7,735 nt of DNA from Alphaproteobacteria bacterium (GTDB lineage Bacteria; Pseudomonadota; Alphaproteobacteria; Micavibrionales; CSBR16-224), in the NCBI GenBank assembly GCA_007116755.1, contig SKHU01000096.1, positions 1 through 7,735 on the forward strand. Reading direction: 5' to 3'. Both the position numbers and the translations under genes were made by a program. A model generated the notes under the pieces. That model worked only from the letters and a program-made list of their open reading frames with translations, ran no database searches and was not told where the DNA came from. Shown here in pieces: positions 1 to 5,783 of the stretch (positions are counted from its first letter, which is position 1; every line of letters begins with the position of its first letter).

Positions 1-31
1 ACAGAAAAATGCGTATAACGCTTTTTGATAT

Positions 32-107
32 GCCCAAGTAGCTCAGTTGGTAGAGCGGAGGACTGAAAATCCTTGTGTCGGTGGTTCGAATCCGCCCTTG
101 GGCACCA
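32..107 (+). tRNA. tRNA-Phe (anticodon GAA)
   Basis: This folds into a complete 76-nt cloverleaf. The acceptor stem pairs GCCCAAG (32-38) with CTTGGGC (97-103), followed by discriminator A104 and an encoded CCA (105-107). The D stem is GCTC/GAGC and the anticodon stem is GAGGA/TCCTT (one G-T pair), enclosing the loop CTGAAAA. The T arm is GGTGG-TTCGAAT-CCGCC. The anticodon GAA at 65-67 reads phenylalanine codons UUC and UUU. TATAAC at 14-19 could be the -10 box, because a start about 7 nt later would lie just before the tRNA, but its -35 falls at or beyond the window edge. The next 177 bases (108-284) hold no gene I can support. Confidence 0.97.
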
Positions 108-284
108 CTTTCCTGCAATTCGCGGTAGCAGATTTATTTCCGGGTCGGCAACATTTTCAAATATAAAAAACTTGTTTGTGCAAAAAAAGAGGGGTAGAAC
201 TCTCTCTTGTTCTGGAACGCCGGTTGTCCGGCTCTGTCCGGCGATGCGCAATTGAAGACCATAGAAAAACAGAAATAAAATTTG

Positions 285-620
285 ATGACAAATAAAACAT
301 CTTCCCCACTCGGCATCTTCGAGCGGTATCTCTCCCTTTGGGTTGCCTTGTGCATTGCTGTCGGGGTCGGGCTTGGGGTTTTGGTGCCTTCTGCCTTCCA
401 AACCATTGCATCCCTTGAATATGCCAGTGTCAATCTGGTGGTGGCGGTTTTTATCTGGGTGATGATTTATCCGATGATGGTCAATGTTGACTTTGCAAGC
501 ATCAAAGATGTCGGCAAAAAGCCCAAGGGATTGTGTATTACTTTGGTTATGAACTGGCTGGTCAAGCCTTTTAGCATGGGGCCGGAGATTTTTCGCAGAT
601 TGATGCCGCATTCTCTATAA
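285..620 (+). pseudogene. Truncated Acr3-type arsenite efflux permease (N-terminal third only)
   Basis: The frame opens at ATG 285; a TTG just before it at 282 is an unlikely start. It encodes 111 residues. Roughly the first 96 match the start of the Acr3 (arsenical-resistance-3) family. They include an N-terminal [20 protein letters not shown] membrane segment, a second segment around [17 protein letters not shown], the [16 protein letters not shown] loop and the start of the third segment at [12 protein letters not shown]. Acr3 proteins are about 350 residues with ten membrane segments. After KPFSM (around base 576) the reading becomes non-hydrophobic ([13 protein letters not shown]) and stops, and I find no continuation in another frame before ggt. 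The catalytic-type cysteine and the rest of the transport path are missing, so it should not function. No arsR or arsC is visible nearby. The family call is confident; the decay mechanism (deletion with fusion to foreign sequence) is inferred. Confidence 0.8.
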
Positions 621-651
621 AACCCGAACAACAAAACTTGGCAGAGCCGGT

Positions 652-679
652 TCAGCTGTGTTATCCGTACAGATAAAAT
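652..679 (+). promoter_or_regulatory. Possible ggt promoter overlapped by a 16-bp palindrome
   Basis: TTATCCGTACAGATAA at 661-676 is palindromic in 7 of 8 base pairs, with GTAC at the centre. It overlaps a -10-like TAAAAT at 674-679 that has a weak -35 candidate TTCAGC (652-657) 16 nt upstream. A start near 686 would give a leader of about 35 nt to the ggt ATG. A palindrome placed on the -10 box is typical of a repressor operator, but no regulator for it is identified here. The palindrome is directly visible; the promoter assignment is weak. Confidence 0.3.
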
Positions 680-719
680 AACCTCTCGGTCTTTCACCAA
701 AACAGCCGCCGGAGCCGCC

Positions 720-2387
720 ATGAAAAAACTTTTTTTGACTTTTGCCTGTCTTGTTTTGCTGTCTGTTGCTGTTGCGGCAGCACAGGCGAAAACGCCGCCG
801 CAGGCCGCCGTTGTCAGTGCGCATCCGCTGGCAACCGCAGCAGGGCAGCGTATCCTCTCGGAAGGCGGCAATGCTTTTGATGCGGCCGTTGCCGTGGCGG
901 CCATACTGGGCGTGGTCGAACCGTTCAGCTCGGGAATCGGCGGCGGCGGATTCTGGCTGGTTTATGATGCACAAAAAGATGCATATCTGATGCTGGATGC
1001 ACGCGAAACAGCCCCCGCCGCCGCGCGTGCAGAGATATATCTGGATGAAAACGGCAATCCCGATCCCGATCTGCTGCGCAACGGGCCTTTGGCTGCGGGC
1101 ATTCCGGGCAGTCCCGCCGCCTTGCAGGATATCGCAAAGACATACGGCACAATGCCGCTTTCCGCGCTGCTCGCCCCTGCGATTGCCGCGGCGCGGGAGG
1201 GGTTCGCTGTCGATGCGCGTTACGTCAACGGCGCGCGTCACAAACAGGATATTCTGCGGCGCTACCCTGCCTCTGCGGCGATTTTTCTTGATCACGGAAA
1301 CGTGCCGGAGGACGGCTGGATTTTGAAGCAGCCCGATCTGGCCGCAACGCTGGAGATGATCGCCGAAAAAGGCGCGGAGGCGTTTTATCAAGGCGATTTT
1401 GCCGAAAAAATGCTGCGCGATGCGCAAAAACACGGCGGCAACTGGACGGCGGAAGATTTGCAGAATTATAAAACCGTCATGCGTACACCCGTCACGGGGG
1501 AATATCGCGGCGCAAAAATCATTTCCGCCGCGCCGCCCTCATCAGGCGGAATCGTGCTGGTGAATGCGCTGAATATTCTTTCCGGCTTTGATCTTGCGGC
1601 AAAAGATTCCGCAACGCGCGTACATCTGATTGTCGAGGCGATGCGCCGCGCCTATCGGATGCGGGCGCAAAATCTCGGCGATCCGGATTTTGCCGATATT
1701 CCGCAAGCGCGTCTGCTGAGCGCGGAATTTGCGGCAGAGCAGCGCAGCACGATCCTGCCTGACCGCGCAACACCCTCGGATATACCGGATTTGCACCTAC
1801 CGCATGAATCCGAAGAAACAACGCATTTTGCCGTCATCGACCGCGCAGGCAACCGTGTCGCCGTGACGCGCACGGTCAATCTCTGGTTCGGCTCGGGTTT
1901 TGTGCCCGAAGGCACAGGCGTGCTGCTGAACAACGAAATGGATGATTTTTCCGTCAAACCGGGGGTTGAAAACGCTTTCGGTCTGATCGGTTTTGATGCC
2001 AATGCCGTGGAGGGCGGCAAACGCATGTTGTCGAGCATGTCGCCGACATTCGTCGAATCCGACCGCGGCGCGCTCATCATCGGCACGCCGGGCGGGTCGC
2101 GGATTATCAGTATGGTGCTGCTGGGCATTCTCGATTTTCTGGACGGACATGAGGCGGAAGAGATTGCCGCCCGCCCGCGTTTTCATCATCAGTATCTTCC
2201 CGACGAAATCGTTTATGAACGCGCCGCCTTTACGGAAGAGGACGAAAACACGCTGCGGCAAATGGGGCATACGCTTTCTCCCGCAGGGCGTTACGGCAAT
2301 ATGCAGATTATTTTGTGGGATTATGCGACCGGCCGTGTCGAAGCCGTCTCCGACCCGCGCGGCAGCGGCGCGGGCGAGGTGTATTAA
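720..2387 (+). CDS. ggt: Gamma-glutamyltransferase (glutathione hydrolase), secreted precursor
   Basis: This enzyme transfers or hydrolyses the gamma-glutamyl group of glutathione and related compounds, normally in the periplasm. The 555-residue product starts with a signal peptide (MKK, hydrophobic stretch at about 4-20, cleavage probably near AQA-K). The precursor cuts itself before the catalytic threonine, here T367 of TTHF, giving large and small subunits. By hand alignment to E. coli Ggt the key residues are R95 (R114), T385 and N387 (T409, N411), D409 (D433), S438-S439 in SSMSP (S462-S463) and G458-G459 in TPGGSR (G483-G484). A lid loop is present (KPGVENAFGL), with F420 where E. coli has Tyr444. 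Length is close to the E. coli protein (580). The ATG has GGAG at 711-714, 5 nt upstream. It stands alone between an acr3 remnant and a repeat, so it is probably monocistronic. Confidence 0.96.
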   Translation: MKKLFLTFACLVLLSVAVAAAQAKTPPQAAVVSAHPLATAAGQRILSEGGNAFDAAVAVAAILGVVEPFSSGIGGGGFWLVYDAQKDAYLMLDARETAPAAARAEIYLDENGNPDPDLLRNGPLAAGIPGSPAALQDIAKTYGTMPLSALLAPAIAAAREGFAVDARYVNGARHKQDILRRYPASAAIFLDHGNVPEDGWILKQPDLAATLEMIAEKGAEAFYQGDFAEKMLRDAQKHGGNWTAEDLQNYKTVMRTPVTGEYRGAKIISAAPPSSGGIVLVNALNILSGFDLAAKDSATRVHLIVEAMRRAYRMRAQNLGDPDFADIPQARLLSAEFAAEQRSTILPDRATPSDIPDLHLPHESEETTHFAVIDRAGNRVAVTRTVNLWFGSGFVPEGTGVLLNNEMDDFSVKPGVENAFGLIGFDANAVEGGKRMLSSMSPTFVESDRGALIIGTPGGSRIISMVLLGILDFLDGHEAEEIAARPRFHHQYLPDEIVYERAAFTEEDENTLRQMGHTLSPAGRYGNMQIILWDYATGRVEAVSDPRGSGAGEVY

Positions 2388-2393
2388 ACCCTG

Positions 2394-2422
2394 TTGACAC
2401 GCCGCTGCCTTTTCCTTAATAT
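2394..2422 (+). promoter_or_regulatory. Sigma70-type promoter downstream of ggt
   Basis: TTGACA at 2394-2399 is a perfect -35 hexamer. After exactly 17 nt comes TAATAT at 2417-2422, which matches the -10 consensus at 4 of 6 positions. It starts 6 nt past the ggt stop. Transcription would begin near 2429 and give a roughly 40-nt leader ending in the strong AAGGAG that precedes the short frame at 2469. Position, spacing and the following ribosome binding site agree, so it looks like a real promoter whose original gene has been lost. Confidence 0.6.
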
Positions 2423-2468
2423 CACGAAATATTTTTATCGCATATTATTATTAAAAAGGAGTTTTCTT

Positions 2469-2534
2469 ATGCCGCATTACCGCGGGGTCTCACAAAAAAA
2501 CCTTGTTCAATCTATCCGTGATGCGCGGGAATGA
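2469..2534 (+). pseudogene. 21-codon orphan reading frame with strong ribosome binding site (probable gene remnant)
   Basis: The frame reads MPHYRGVSQKNL... and ends DARE before a TGA at 2532-2534. AAGGAG at 2456-2461 lies 7 nt upstream of the ATG and the promoter at 2394-2422 precedes it, so initiation signals are complete. The final codons and the stop fall in GCGGGAATGAC (2525-2535), which resembles one arm of the GTCATTCCCGC-type intergenic repeats of proteobacteria, and another palindromic repeat begins 16 nt later. The simplest reading is the 5' end of a gene whose body was replaced by repeat sequence. A genuine tiny protein or a leader peptide is possible. I do not recognise the peptide. 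Confidence 0.45.
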
Positions 2535-2550
2535 CAGGGATAAAAAGGCT

Positions 2551-2621
2551 GTCATCCTGAGCCCTAAGGCAAAGGATCTCCTTGATACGGCGACGAGATT
2601 CCTCACTCCGCTCAGAATGAC
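2551..2621. repeat. Palindromic intergenic repeat, GTCATYCTGAG family, copy 1
   Basis: The outer arms GTCATCCTGAG (2551-2561) and CTCAGAATGAC (2611-2621) are inverted with one mismatch. Inner segments GGATCTC (2574-2580) and GAGATTCC (2595-2602) also roughly pair, so the RNA could fold as a long hairpin. The outer arms match those of the element at 6556-6638, showing a dispersed family. It lies 26 nt beyond the stop of the minus-strand gene at 2648 and downstream of the orphan frame at 2469, where it could act as a transcript end or 3' stabiliser. No transposase is present; any mobility would have to be supplied in trans. Confidence 0.75.
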
Positions 2622-2647
2622 ATGTTTTCTTTCCGCATCTTCTCCCG

Positions 2648-3565
2648 TTACCGGATACGGTTTATCATAAGGGTTAAATCAGACTGAAAAACATTCTGTA
2701 TTAAAACTTCAATCACTTCTGTTGTATCAATAGGGATAGGATATGGCTCACTTGTCGTAAATGCACCTATATAATGGCTATTGGGACGACTCAAATACTC
2801 AACACCATCCAGGTAATAATAAGGCGGCCTCCCTTCATATCTTGGATGCAAGGGAAGTTGCGGCAAAAAATTGTCCCACATCGGTGTATATTGATAAGCA
2901 CGGATACGAATAACACTCCACACGTTTGGACGGAACGGATCACCTCTTCTTGTTGATCCTAAAGATGCACCCACAGAAATCGTCAGCGCATTTTTATCCT
3001 GCACAGCATCATGGAAGGGGTGATCGAGAACAACAATATCAGGCAAATATTCGTCGCTCTTTTGCGGAAGGCAGGGCAGGATGTTCGCCCGTATTGCGTC
3101 TTTAATCAGGGGAAGGAGTACATCTACCTGGAGCAGCGCATACAGTTTGCTTTCGTAATCCGCGTGGCGTGTGTAATGTTCGATCTGCGAATGAAATATT
3201 TTGCGTATTTCCGCTATTTTTTTAGTTATCTCCAACCACCTGTCTTTTGATAACGAGTTATATTGGTAGTTAACGGGAGAAGCGAGGGGTAAAATATGTA
3301 AATAAATAACCTCGATACCCTCAGGATAAGCATGTTCCCGTAGCACCCTTGTTCCGTGTTCGGTTCTTTCGGTCAGACGGACGGGTTTCGGGCATCCTTC
3401 GGGGAGTTTCGGCACCTCTGCTCTTTCGGCTTCTGCAGATATTGTAGTATTTTGCGCAGAGTCCATCTCATCCTGCCTGTTGTCGTCGCTTGAAGCGTAT
3501 AACAACAACACGCCTCCGGCCAGAACAGCCGCAACAATCAAAAAAATAACGGTGTTTTTTCTCAC
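2648..3565 (-). CDS. Unrecognised membrane-anchored or secreted protein, 305 aa
   Basis: I do not recognise a family. The start is GTG at 3565, with a strong GGAGGT at 3575-3580, 9 nt upstream. Residues 1-4 are basic (MRKN) and 5-23 are a single hydrophobic segment (VIFLIVAAVLAGGVLLLY), so it is a signal anchor or signal peptide with the rest probably periplasmic; no lipobox cysteine is seen. Residues 26-55 are polar, acidic and probably disordered. A globular part follows, with an alpha-helical stretch at about 106-160 (SLSKDRWLEITKKIAEIRKI...), the segment DIVVLDHPFHDAV at 176-188, and a C-terminal part rich in Pro and aromatic residues (PPYYYLDGVEYL, EPYPIPID). Cysteines are at 58 and 165. 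It lies 51 nt after the cyanophycinase-like gene on the same strand, so co-transcription is likely. Its base composition is more AT-rich than ggt, tlyA or the dehydrogenase, which may hint at transfer. Confidence 0.8.
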   Translation of the reverse strand: MRKNTVIFLIVAAVLAGGVLLLYASSDDNRQDEMDSAQNTTISAEAERAEVPKLPEGCPKPVRLTERTEHGTRVLREHAYPEGIEVIYLHILPLASPVNYQYNSLSKDRWLEITKKIAEIRKIFHSQIEHYTRHADYESKLYALLQVDVLLPLIKDAIRANILPCLPQKSDEYLPDIVVLDHPFHDAVQDKNALTISVGASLGSTRRGDPFRPNVWSVIRIRAYQYTPMWDNFLPQLPLHPRYEGRPPYYYLDGVEYLSRPNSHYIGAFTTSEPYPIPIDTTEVIEVLIQNVFQSDLTLMINRIR

Positions 3566-3616
3566 CCCGCTTCCACCTCCGTTAATACGGCGTAAAACCT
3601 GATCCGCCCCAACCCG

Positions 3617-4339
3617 TTACATAGTGTGACTTGCGCCGTGTTTCAGCTGTGTCACATCAAATCCTGTTTTTGATGCGGTATTTTTCCGGACGACCGTCAC
3701 CGCGCCGCTGCCGACGACCTCCATACTGCCGTTTGCGCGTAAAATCAGTGCCGTATCCTCATCCAGACCGATACCGGTTTTCTCCGGGTTTTTGCCCAAA
3801 AGATTGAACAGCCGCGGCAGTCGTCCGCGATTCATGAAATGCGTATCGAAGATGATCTCTGCAGCAAAACCGAAACCTTTGCCGCTGGTGATGGCGTCTT
3901 CCCGCTCCGCATCTTCCGGCGCGCCGCCTGTAATCATGCAGGACGACATCGCCGCCGCGCCTGCGCTGGTGCCCGCAATGACCGCGCCGTTTTTCTCCCG
4001 TTCCTGAATGGCGGAGAGTGCCTGCGTTCCTTCCAGAGCAGCAACCAGTTTCGACTGGTCGCCGCCGGAGAAAAAAATCACATCCGCCTTTTCAATCTGT
4101 TGTAAAAATGCGGGATCATCCGCCTGTGCAGGTGTTTCGGGATGCACAATAGCACAGGACGACACGCCGAGATTTTTAAAGGCGCGGCGGTAGTTTTTTG
4201 CTGCCTCTTCAGGATAAGAGGTCGCGCCGGTGATGACCAGAACGCGGGATTTTTTGCCTTTGGCCTCGGCCAGAACCGCGCCCAGTATCTTTGCCTTGCG
4301 GGTTTTGTCCTCCGCGCCGCCGATAGCGATGAATGTCAT
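3617..4339 (-). CDS. Cyanophycinase-like serine peptidase (family S51)
   Basis: Cyanophycinases hydrolyse the Asp-Arg storage polymer cyanophycin to beta-Asp-Arg dipeptides. The 240-residue product starts with the family signature MTFIAIGGAED. It then has FFSGGDQ (89-95), the nucleophile elbow GTSAGAAAM with S125, DTHFMNRGRLPRL carrying the probable catalytic H167, and GIGLDEDTAL (189-198). This order is that of CphB-type S51 enzymes, which are usually somewhat longer (about 270). No signal peptide is seen, so it is cytoplasmic. ATG 4339 is chosen, with GGGAG about 11 nt upstream; the open frame continues to 4495, but that extension runs through tRNA-Leu and is not credible. A cyanophycin synthetase is absent from the window, so the real substrate may be cyanophycin, imported polymer or another isoaspartyl peptide. 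The unknown 305-residue protein follows on the same strand. Confidence 0.88.
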   Translation of the reverse strand: MTFIAIGGAEDKTRKAKILGAVLAEAKGKKSRVLVITGATSYPEEAAKNYRRAFKNLGVSSCAIVHPETPAQADDPAFLQQIEKADVIFFSGGDQSKLVAALEGTQALSAIQEREKNGAVIAGTSAGAAAMSSCMITGGAPEDAEREDAITSGKGFGFAAEIIFDTHFMNRGRLPRLFNLLGKNPEKTGIGLDEDTALILRANGSMEVVGSGAVTVVRKNTASKTGFDVTQLKHGASHTM

Positions 4340-4374
4340 GATCTTATATGCTCCCTTTATACGTATCGGGAAAA

Positions 4375-4459
4375 TGGTGCGGGTGGCCGGAGTCGAACCG
4401 GCACTCCTTTCGGAACGGGTGTTTGAGACCCGCGCGTCTACCAATTCCGCCACACCCGC
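4375..4459 (-). tRNA. tRNA-Leu (anticodon CAA)
   Basis: This 85-nt class II tRNA is read on the minus strand. The acceptor stem is GCGGGTG/CACCCGC, followed by discriminator A and an encoded CCA (complement of 4375-4377). The anticodon stem CGGGT/ACCCG encloses CTCAAAC with anticodon CAA, which reads UUG. A long variable arm (TTCC-GAAA-GGAG) is typical of tRNA-Leu, and the T arm is GCCGG-TTCGACT-CCGGC. A minus-strand TAATAC (complement of 4465-4470) is well placed as a -10 box, but I find no convincing -35. The mature 3' end is only 35 nt before the cyanophycinase start codon, so the two may share a transcript. Confidence 0.97.
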
Positions 4460-4497
4460 ACATGGTATTACGTACCTGATAAAAACGCGCCTCATCT

Positions 4498-4532
4498 TAG
4501 CGTTTTGCCGCCAAAACTCAAGCGCTATTTTT
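4498..4532. terminator. Hairpin at the end of tetR, possible terminator
   Basis: On the plus strand TAGC-GTTTTG (4498-4507) pairs with CAAAAC (4512-4517) and GCTA (4524-4527), with loop CCGC and a 6-nt bulge, and TTTTT follows at 4528-4532. The U-tract suits plus-strand transcription, where no gene is known. For the minus-strand tetR transcript the same hairpin includes the TAG stop codon and has no U-tract after it. It may end tetR transcription weakly or protect its 3' end, separating tetR from tRNA-Leu. Confidence 0.25.
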
Positions 4533-5151
4533 CCGAAGATGATACAGGCCAGCTTTGCATCGCCTGCACGACAACCTGTTCCAGCTGTTCACGGCTCGCG
4601 CCGCTGCGCGCCATCACCGCCAGACCGCAATTGACCGTCATAATATACACGGCCAGTGTCTCGGGGTCGGCATCTGGCGGCAGATCGCCTTCCTCCTGCG
4701 CCCGCACAAAGCGGTCACGCATCCAGCCGACGGGAATATTGCGCACCCCGTTCATAAATTGGCGGATATTCTCCGAATCCGGCGTCGTTGTCAGCGCCCC
4801 CTGCACGACAAGACAGCCGTCCGGCCAGTCTTTGCGGGTGACCAGTTCAACCTCGCCCGTCAAAATGCTTTCGGCAACTTCCCGCGCCGAGGGTTTGACA
4901 AGCGACTGCGCATACAGCCCGCCGTTCAGCTCCCCGTAACGTTCGACGACCGCCATAAACAGCTCTTCCTTGCTGCCGAACGCCGCATAAATACTGGCGG
5001 GTTTGATCCCCATCGCATCGGAAAGCTGCGCCACGGATGTGTTGTCATAGCCGTGATTCCAGAACAGCTTCAACGCCGCGTCCAGCGCCTGTTGCTTGTC
5101 AAATTTTCGTGGACGGCCTTTGATTTTTTTTATTGTTTTTTCATTTTCCAT
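4525..5151 (-). CDS. TetR/AcrR-family transcriptional regulator
   Basis: TetR-family proteins are dimeric repressors released from DNA by a small ligand. The 208-residue product has the typical short basic lead KGRPRKFD (11-18), then a helix-turn-helix at about 22-66 containing SVAQLSDAMGIKPASIYAAF and GSKEELF. The C-terminal ligand domain contains WPDGCLVVQGAL (109-120), a motif of a TetR subgroup with a conserved cysteine (C113); another cysteine is at 175. Some relatives such as NemR sense electrophiles through a cysteine in this area, so redox or electrophile sensing is possible but inferred. No good Shine-Dalgarno precedes ATG 5151. The gene diverges from the DUF1428 gene, and the 118-bp gap carries a clear inverted repeat, so it probably represses itself and the DUF1428-dehydrogenase unit. 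Confidence 0.93.
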   Translation of the reverse strand: MENEKTIKKIKGRPRKFDKQQALDAALKLFWNHGYDNTSVAQLSDAMGIKPASIYAAFGSKEELFMAVVERYGELNGGLYAQSLVKPSAREVAESILTGEVELVTRKDWPDGCLVVQGALTTTPDSENIRQFMNGVRNIPVGWMRDRFVRAQEEGDLPPDADPETLAVYIMTVNCGLAVMARSGASREQLEQVVVQAMQSWPVSSSEK

Positions 5152-5159
5152 TTTATTTT

Positions 5160-5228
5160 TTTAGTGACCGTTAAAAAAATATATTGACAGATATTGCCTC
5201 GCCCGACAATATTATAACGGTCGCTCAA
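5160..5228. promoter_or_regulatory. Overlapping divergent promoters flanked by a 14-bp inverted repeat (candidate TetR operator)
   Basis: TTTAGTGACCGTTA (5160-5173) and TAACGGTCGCTCAA (5215-5228) are inverted copies matching at 12 of 14 positions. Between them lie two promoters. On the plus strand TTGACA (5184-5189) and AATATT (5208-5213) are 18 nt apart. On the minus strand TTGTCG (complement of 5204-5209) and AATATA (complement of 5180-5185) are also 18 nt apart. Each -35 overlaps the other promoter's -10, so only one polymerase should bind at a time. Predicted starts, near 5220 and 5173, both fall in the repeat arms, so bound repressor would block both genes. The arms are 55 bp centre to centre, about five helical turns. 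Confidence 0.7.
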
Positions 5229-5269
5229 TAAATCAAGCCCATAAACCAAAGATTGAAAGGAGAAAAGCG

Positions 5270-5665
5270 ATGACATATGTAGACGGATTTGTACTGCCCG
5301 TACCGGAAAACAGGCTGGAGGACTACCGTAAAATGGCGGAGAACGCCGGAAAAATATGGATGGAACACGGTGCGCTGGCCTTCAAGGAGTGCTGTATCGA
5401 AGACGGCAACCCGACCGCACCGGAGGATATGCCGGAGATGAAAATGGTGCCTTTTTCCGATCTTGCCCGATTGAAAGACGGGGAAACCGTGATTTTTTCT
5501 TTTATCGTTTTTAAATCGCGCGAACACCGTGATGAGGTCAATGCCAAAGTCATGGCCGACCCGCGCATGAAGGACTCCTGCCCCGGACAAAACCCCGATC
5601 TGGACATGCCGTTCGATGTGAATCGTATGTCCTATGGCGGATTTAAAACCATTGTCGATTTTTAA
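5270..5665 (+). CDS. DUF1428 family protein (YbaA-like)
   Basis: The 131-residue product matches DUF1428 (E. coli YbaA, about 117 residues), small proteins with a dimeric ferredoxin-like fold and no settled function. Family features are the start MTYVDGFVLPVP, the helix ENRLEDYRKMAENAGKIW, HGALAFKECCIED with paired cysteines at about 41-42, the strand ETVIFSFIVFKSREHRDEVN, and the C-terminal FDVNRMSYGGFKTIVDF. The fold resembles dimeric alpha-beta barrel enzymes that act on small reactive molecules, but no catalytic role can be claimed. GAAAGGAG lies just before ATG 5270. It is the first gene of the plus-strand unit facing tetR, and its stop codon is part of the next Shine-Dalgarno (TAAGGAGG). 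The TetR repressor is likely to control it. Confidence 0.92.
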   Translation: MTYVDGFVLPVPENRLEDYRKMAENAGKIWMEHGALAFKECCIEDGNPTAPEDMPEMKMVPFSDLARLKDGETVIFSFIVFKSREHRDEVNAKVMADPRMKDSCPGQNPDLDMPFDVNRMSYGGFKTIVDF

Positions 5666-5675
5666 GGAGGCTGAC

Positions 5676-5717
5676 ATGCAAAAAATCGATATTGCCGCAT
5701 TGAAACAGGCCGCGTAA
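5676..5717 (+). CDS. 13-codon reading frame with perfect Shine-Dalgarno (leader peptide or gene remnant)
   Basis: MQKIDIAALKQAA is encoded 10 nt after the DUF1428 stop. AAGGAGG at 5664-5670 overlaps that stop and lies 5 nt before the ATG, so ribosomes ending on the DUF1428 gene should reinitiate here easily. The frame stops at 5715-5717. ATG 5784 of the dehydrogenase is in the same frame, 36 codons from this ATG, with this TAA between them. A hairpin with a T-tract follows at 5736-5760. It may be the first codons of a lost gene, or a short translated leader that influences expression of the dehydrogenase. No similarity is recognised and expression is not proven. Confidence 0.4.
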   Translation: MQKIDIAALKQAA

Positions 5718-5735
5718 TCTTCACAGACTTCCCCG

Positions 5736-5760
5736 AAACTGCTAAGCTTTTGCAGTTTTT
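5736..5760 (+). terminator. Hairpin plus T-tract between DUF1428 and dehydrogenase genes
   Basis: AAACTGC (5736-5742) pairs with GCAGTTT (5752-5758) around a 9-nt loop TAAGCTTTT, and the T run extends to 5760. The shape is that of an intrinsic terminator, but the stem is short with only three G-C pairs, so it should be leaky. It would reduce read-through into the dehydrogenase gene, whose ATG is at 5784. Whether it works with the preceding 13-codon frame as an attenuator is conjecture. Confidence 0.4.
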
Positions 5761-5783
5761 CAAAAAAAGCGGGAGTTTTAAAG

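Noticed and set aside
73..255. 60-codon plus-strand frame starting inside tRNA-Phe
   Set aside because: It begins within the tRNA, has no ribosome binding site, and shows no similarity to arsenic-resistance proteins when I looked for an arsR or arsC remnant.
252..281. TTGAAG/TAAAAT promoter-like pair before the acr3 remnant
   Set aside because: Spacing is 18 nt, but the -10 box ends 3 nt before the ATG, so a transcript from it would start at or after the start codon.
577..719. Missing part of Acr3 in a shifted frame
   Set aside because: All three plus-strand frames lack hydrophobic membrane-segment sequence here, so this is a truncation and not a simple frameshift.
615..1433. 272-codon minus-strand open frame opposite ggt
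   Set aside because: It lies antisense to the conserved signal peptide and N-terminal part of Ggt and has a composition rich in Arg, Gly and Cys with no recognisable motif.
2518..2638. CRISPR-like repeat cluster
   Set aside because: The elements are inverted palindromes occurring once each, not regularly spaced direct repeats, and no cas gene is present.
4340..4495. N-terminal extension of the cyanophycinase-like frame by 52 codons
   Set aside because: The extension is a translation of tRNA-Leu and its flanks. The family starts at MTFIAIGGAED, which has its own ribosome binding site.
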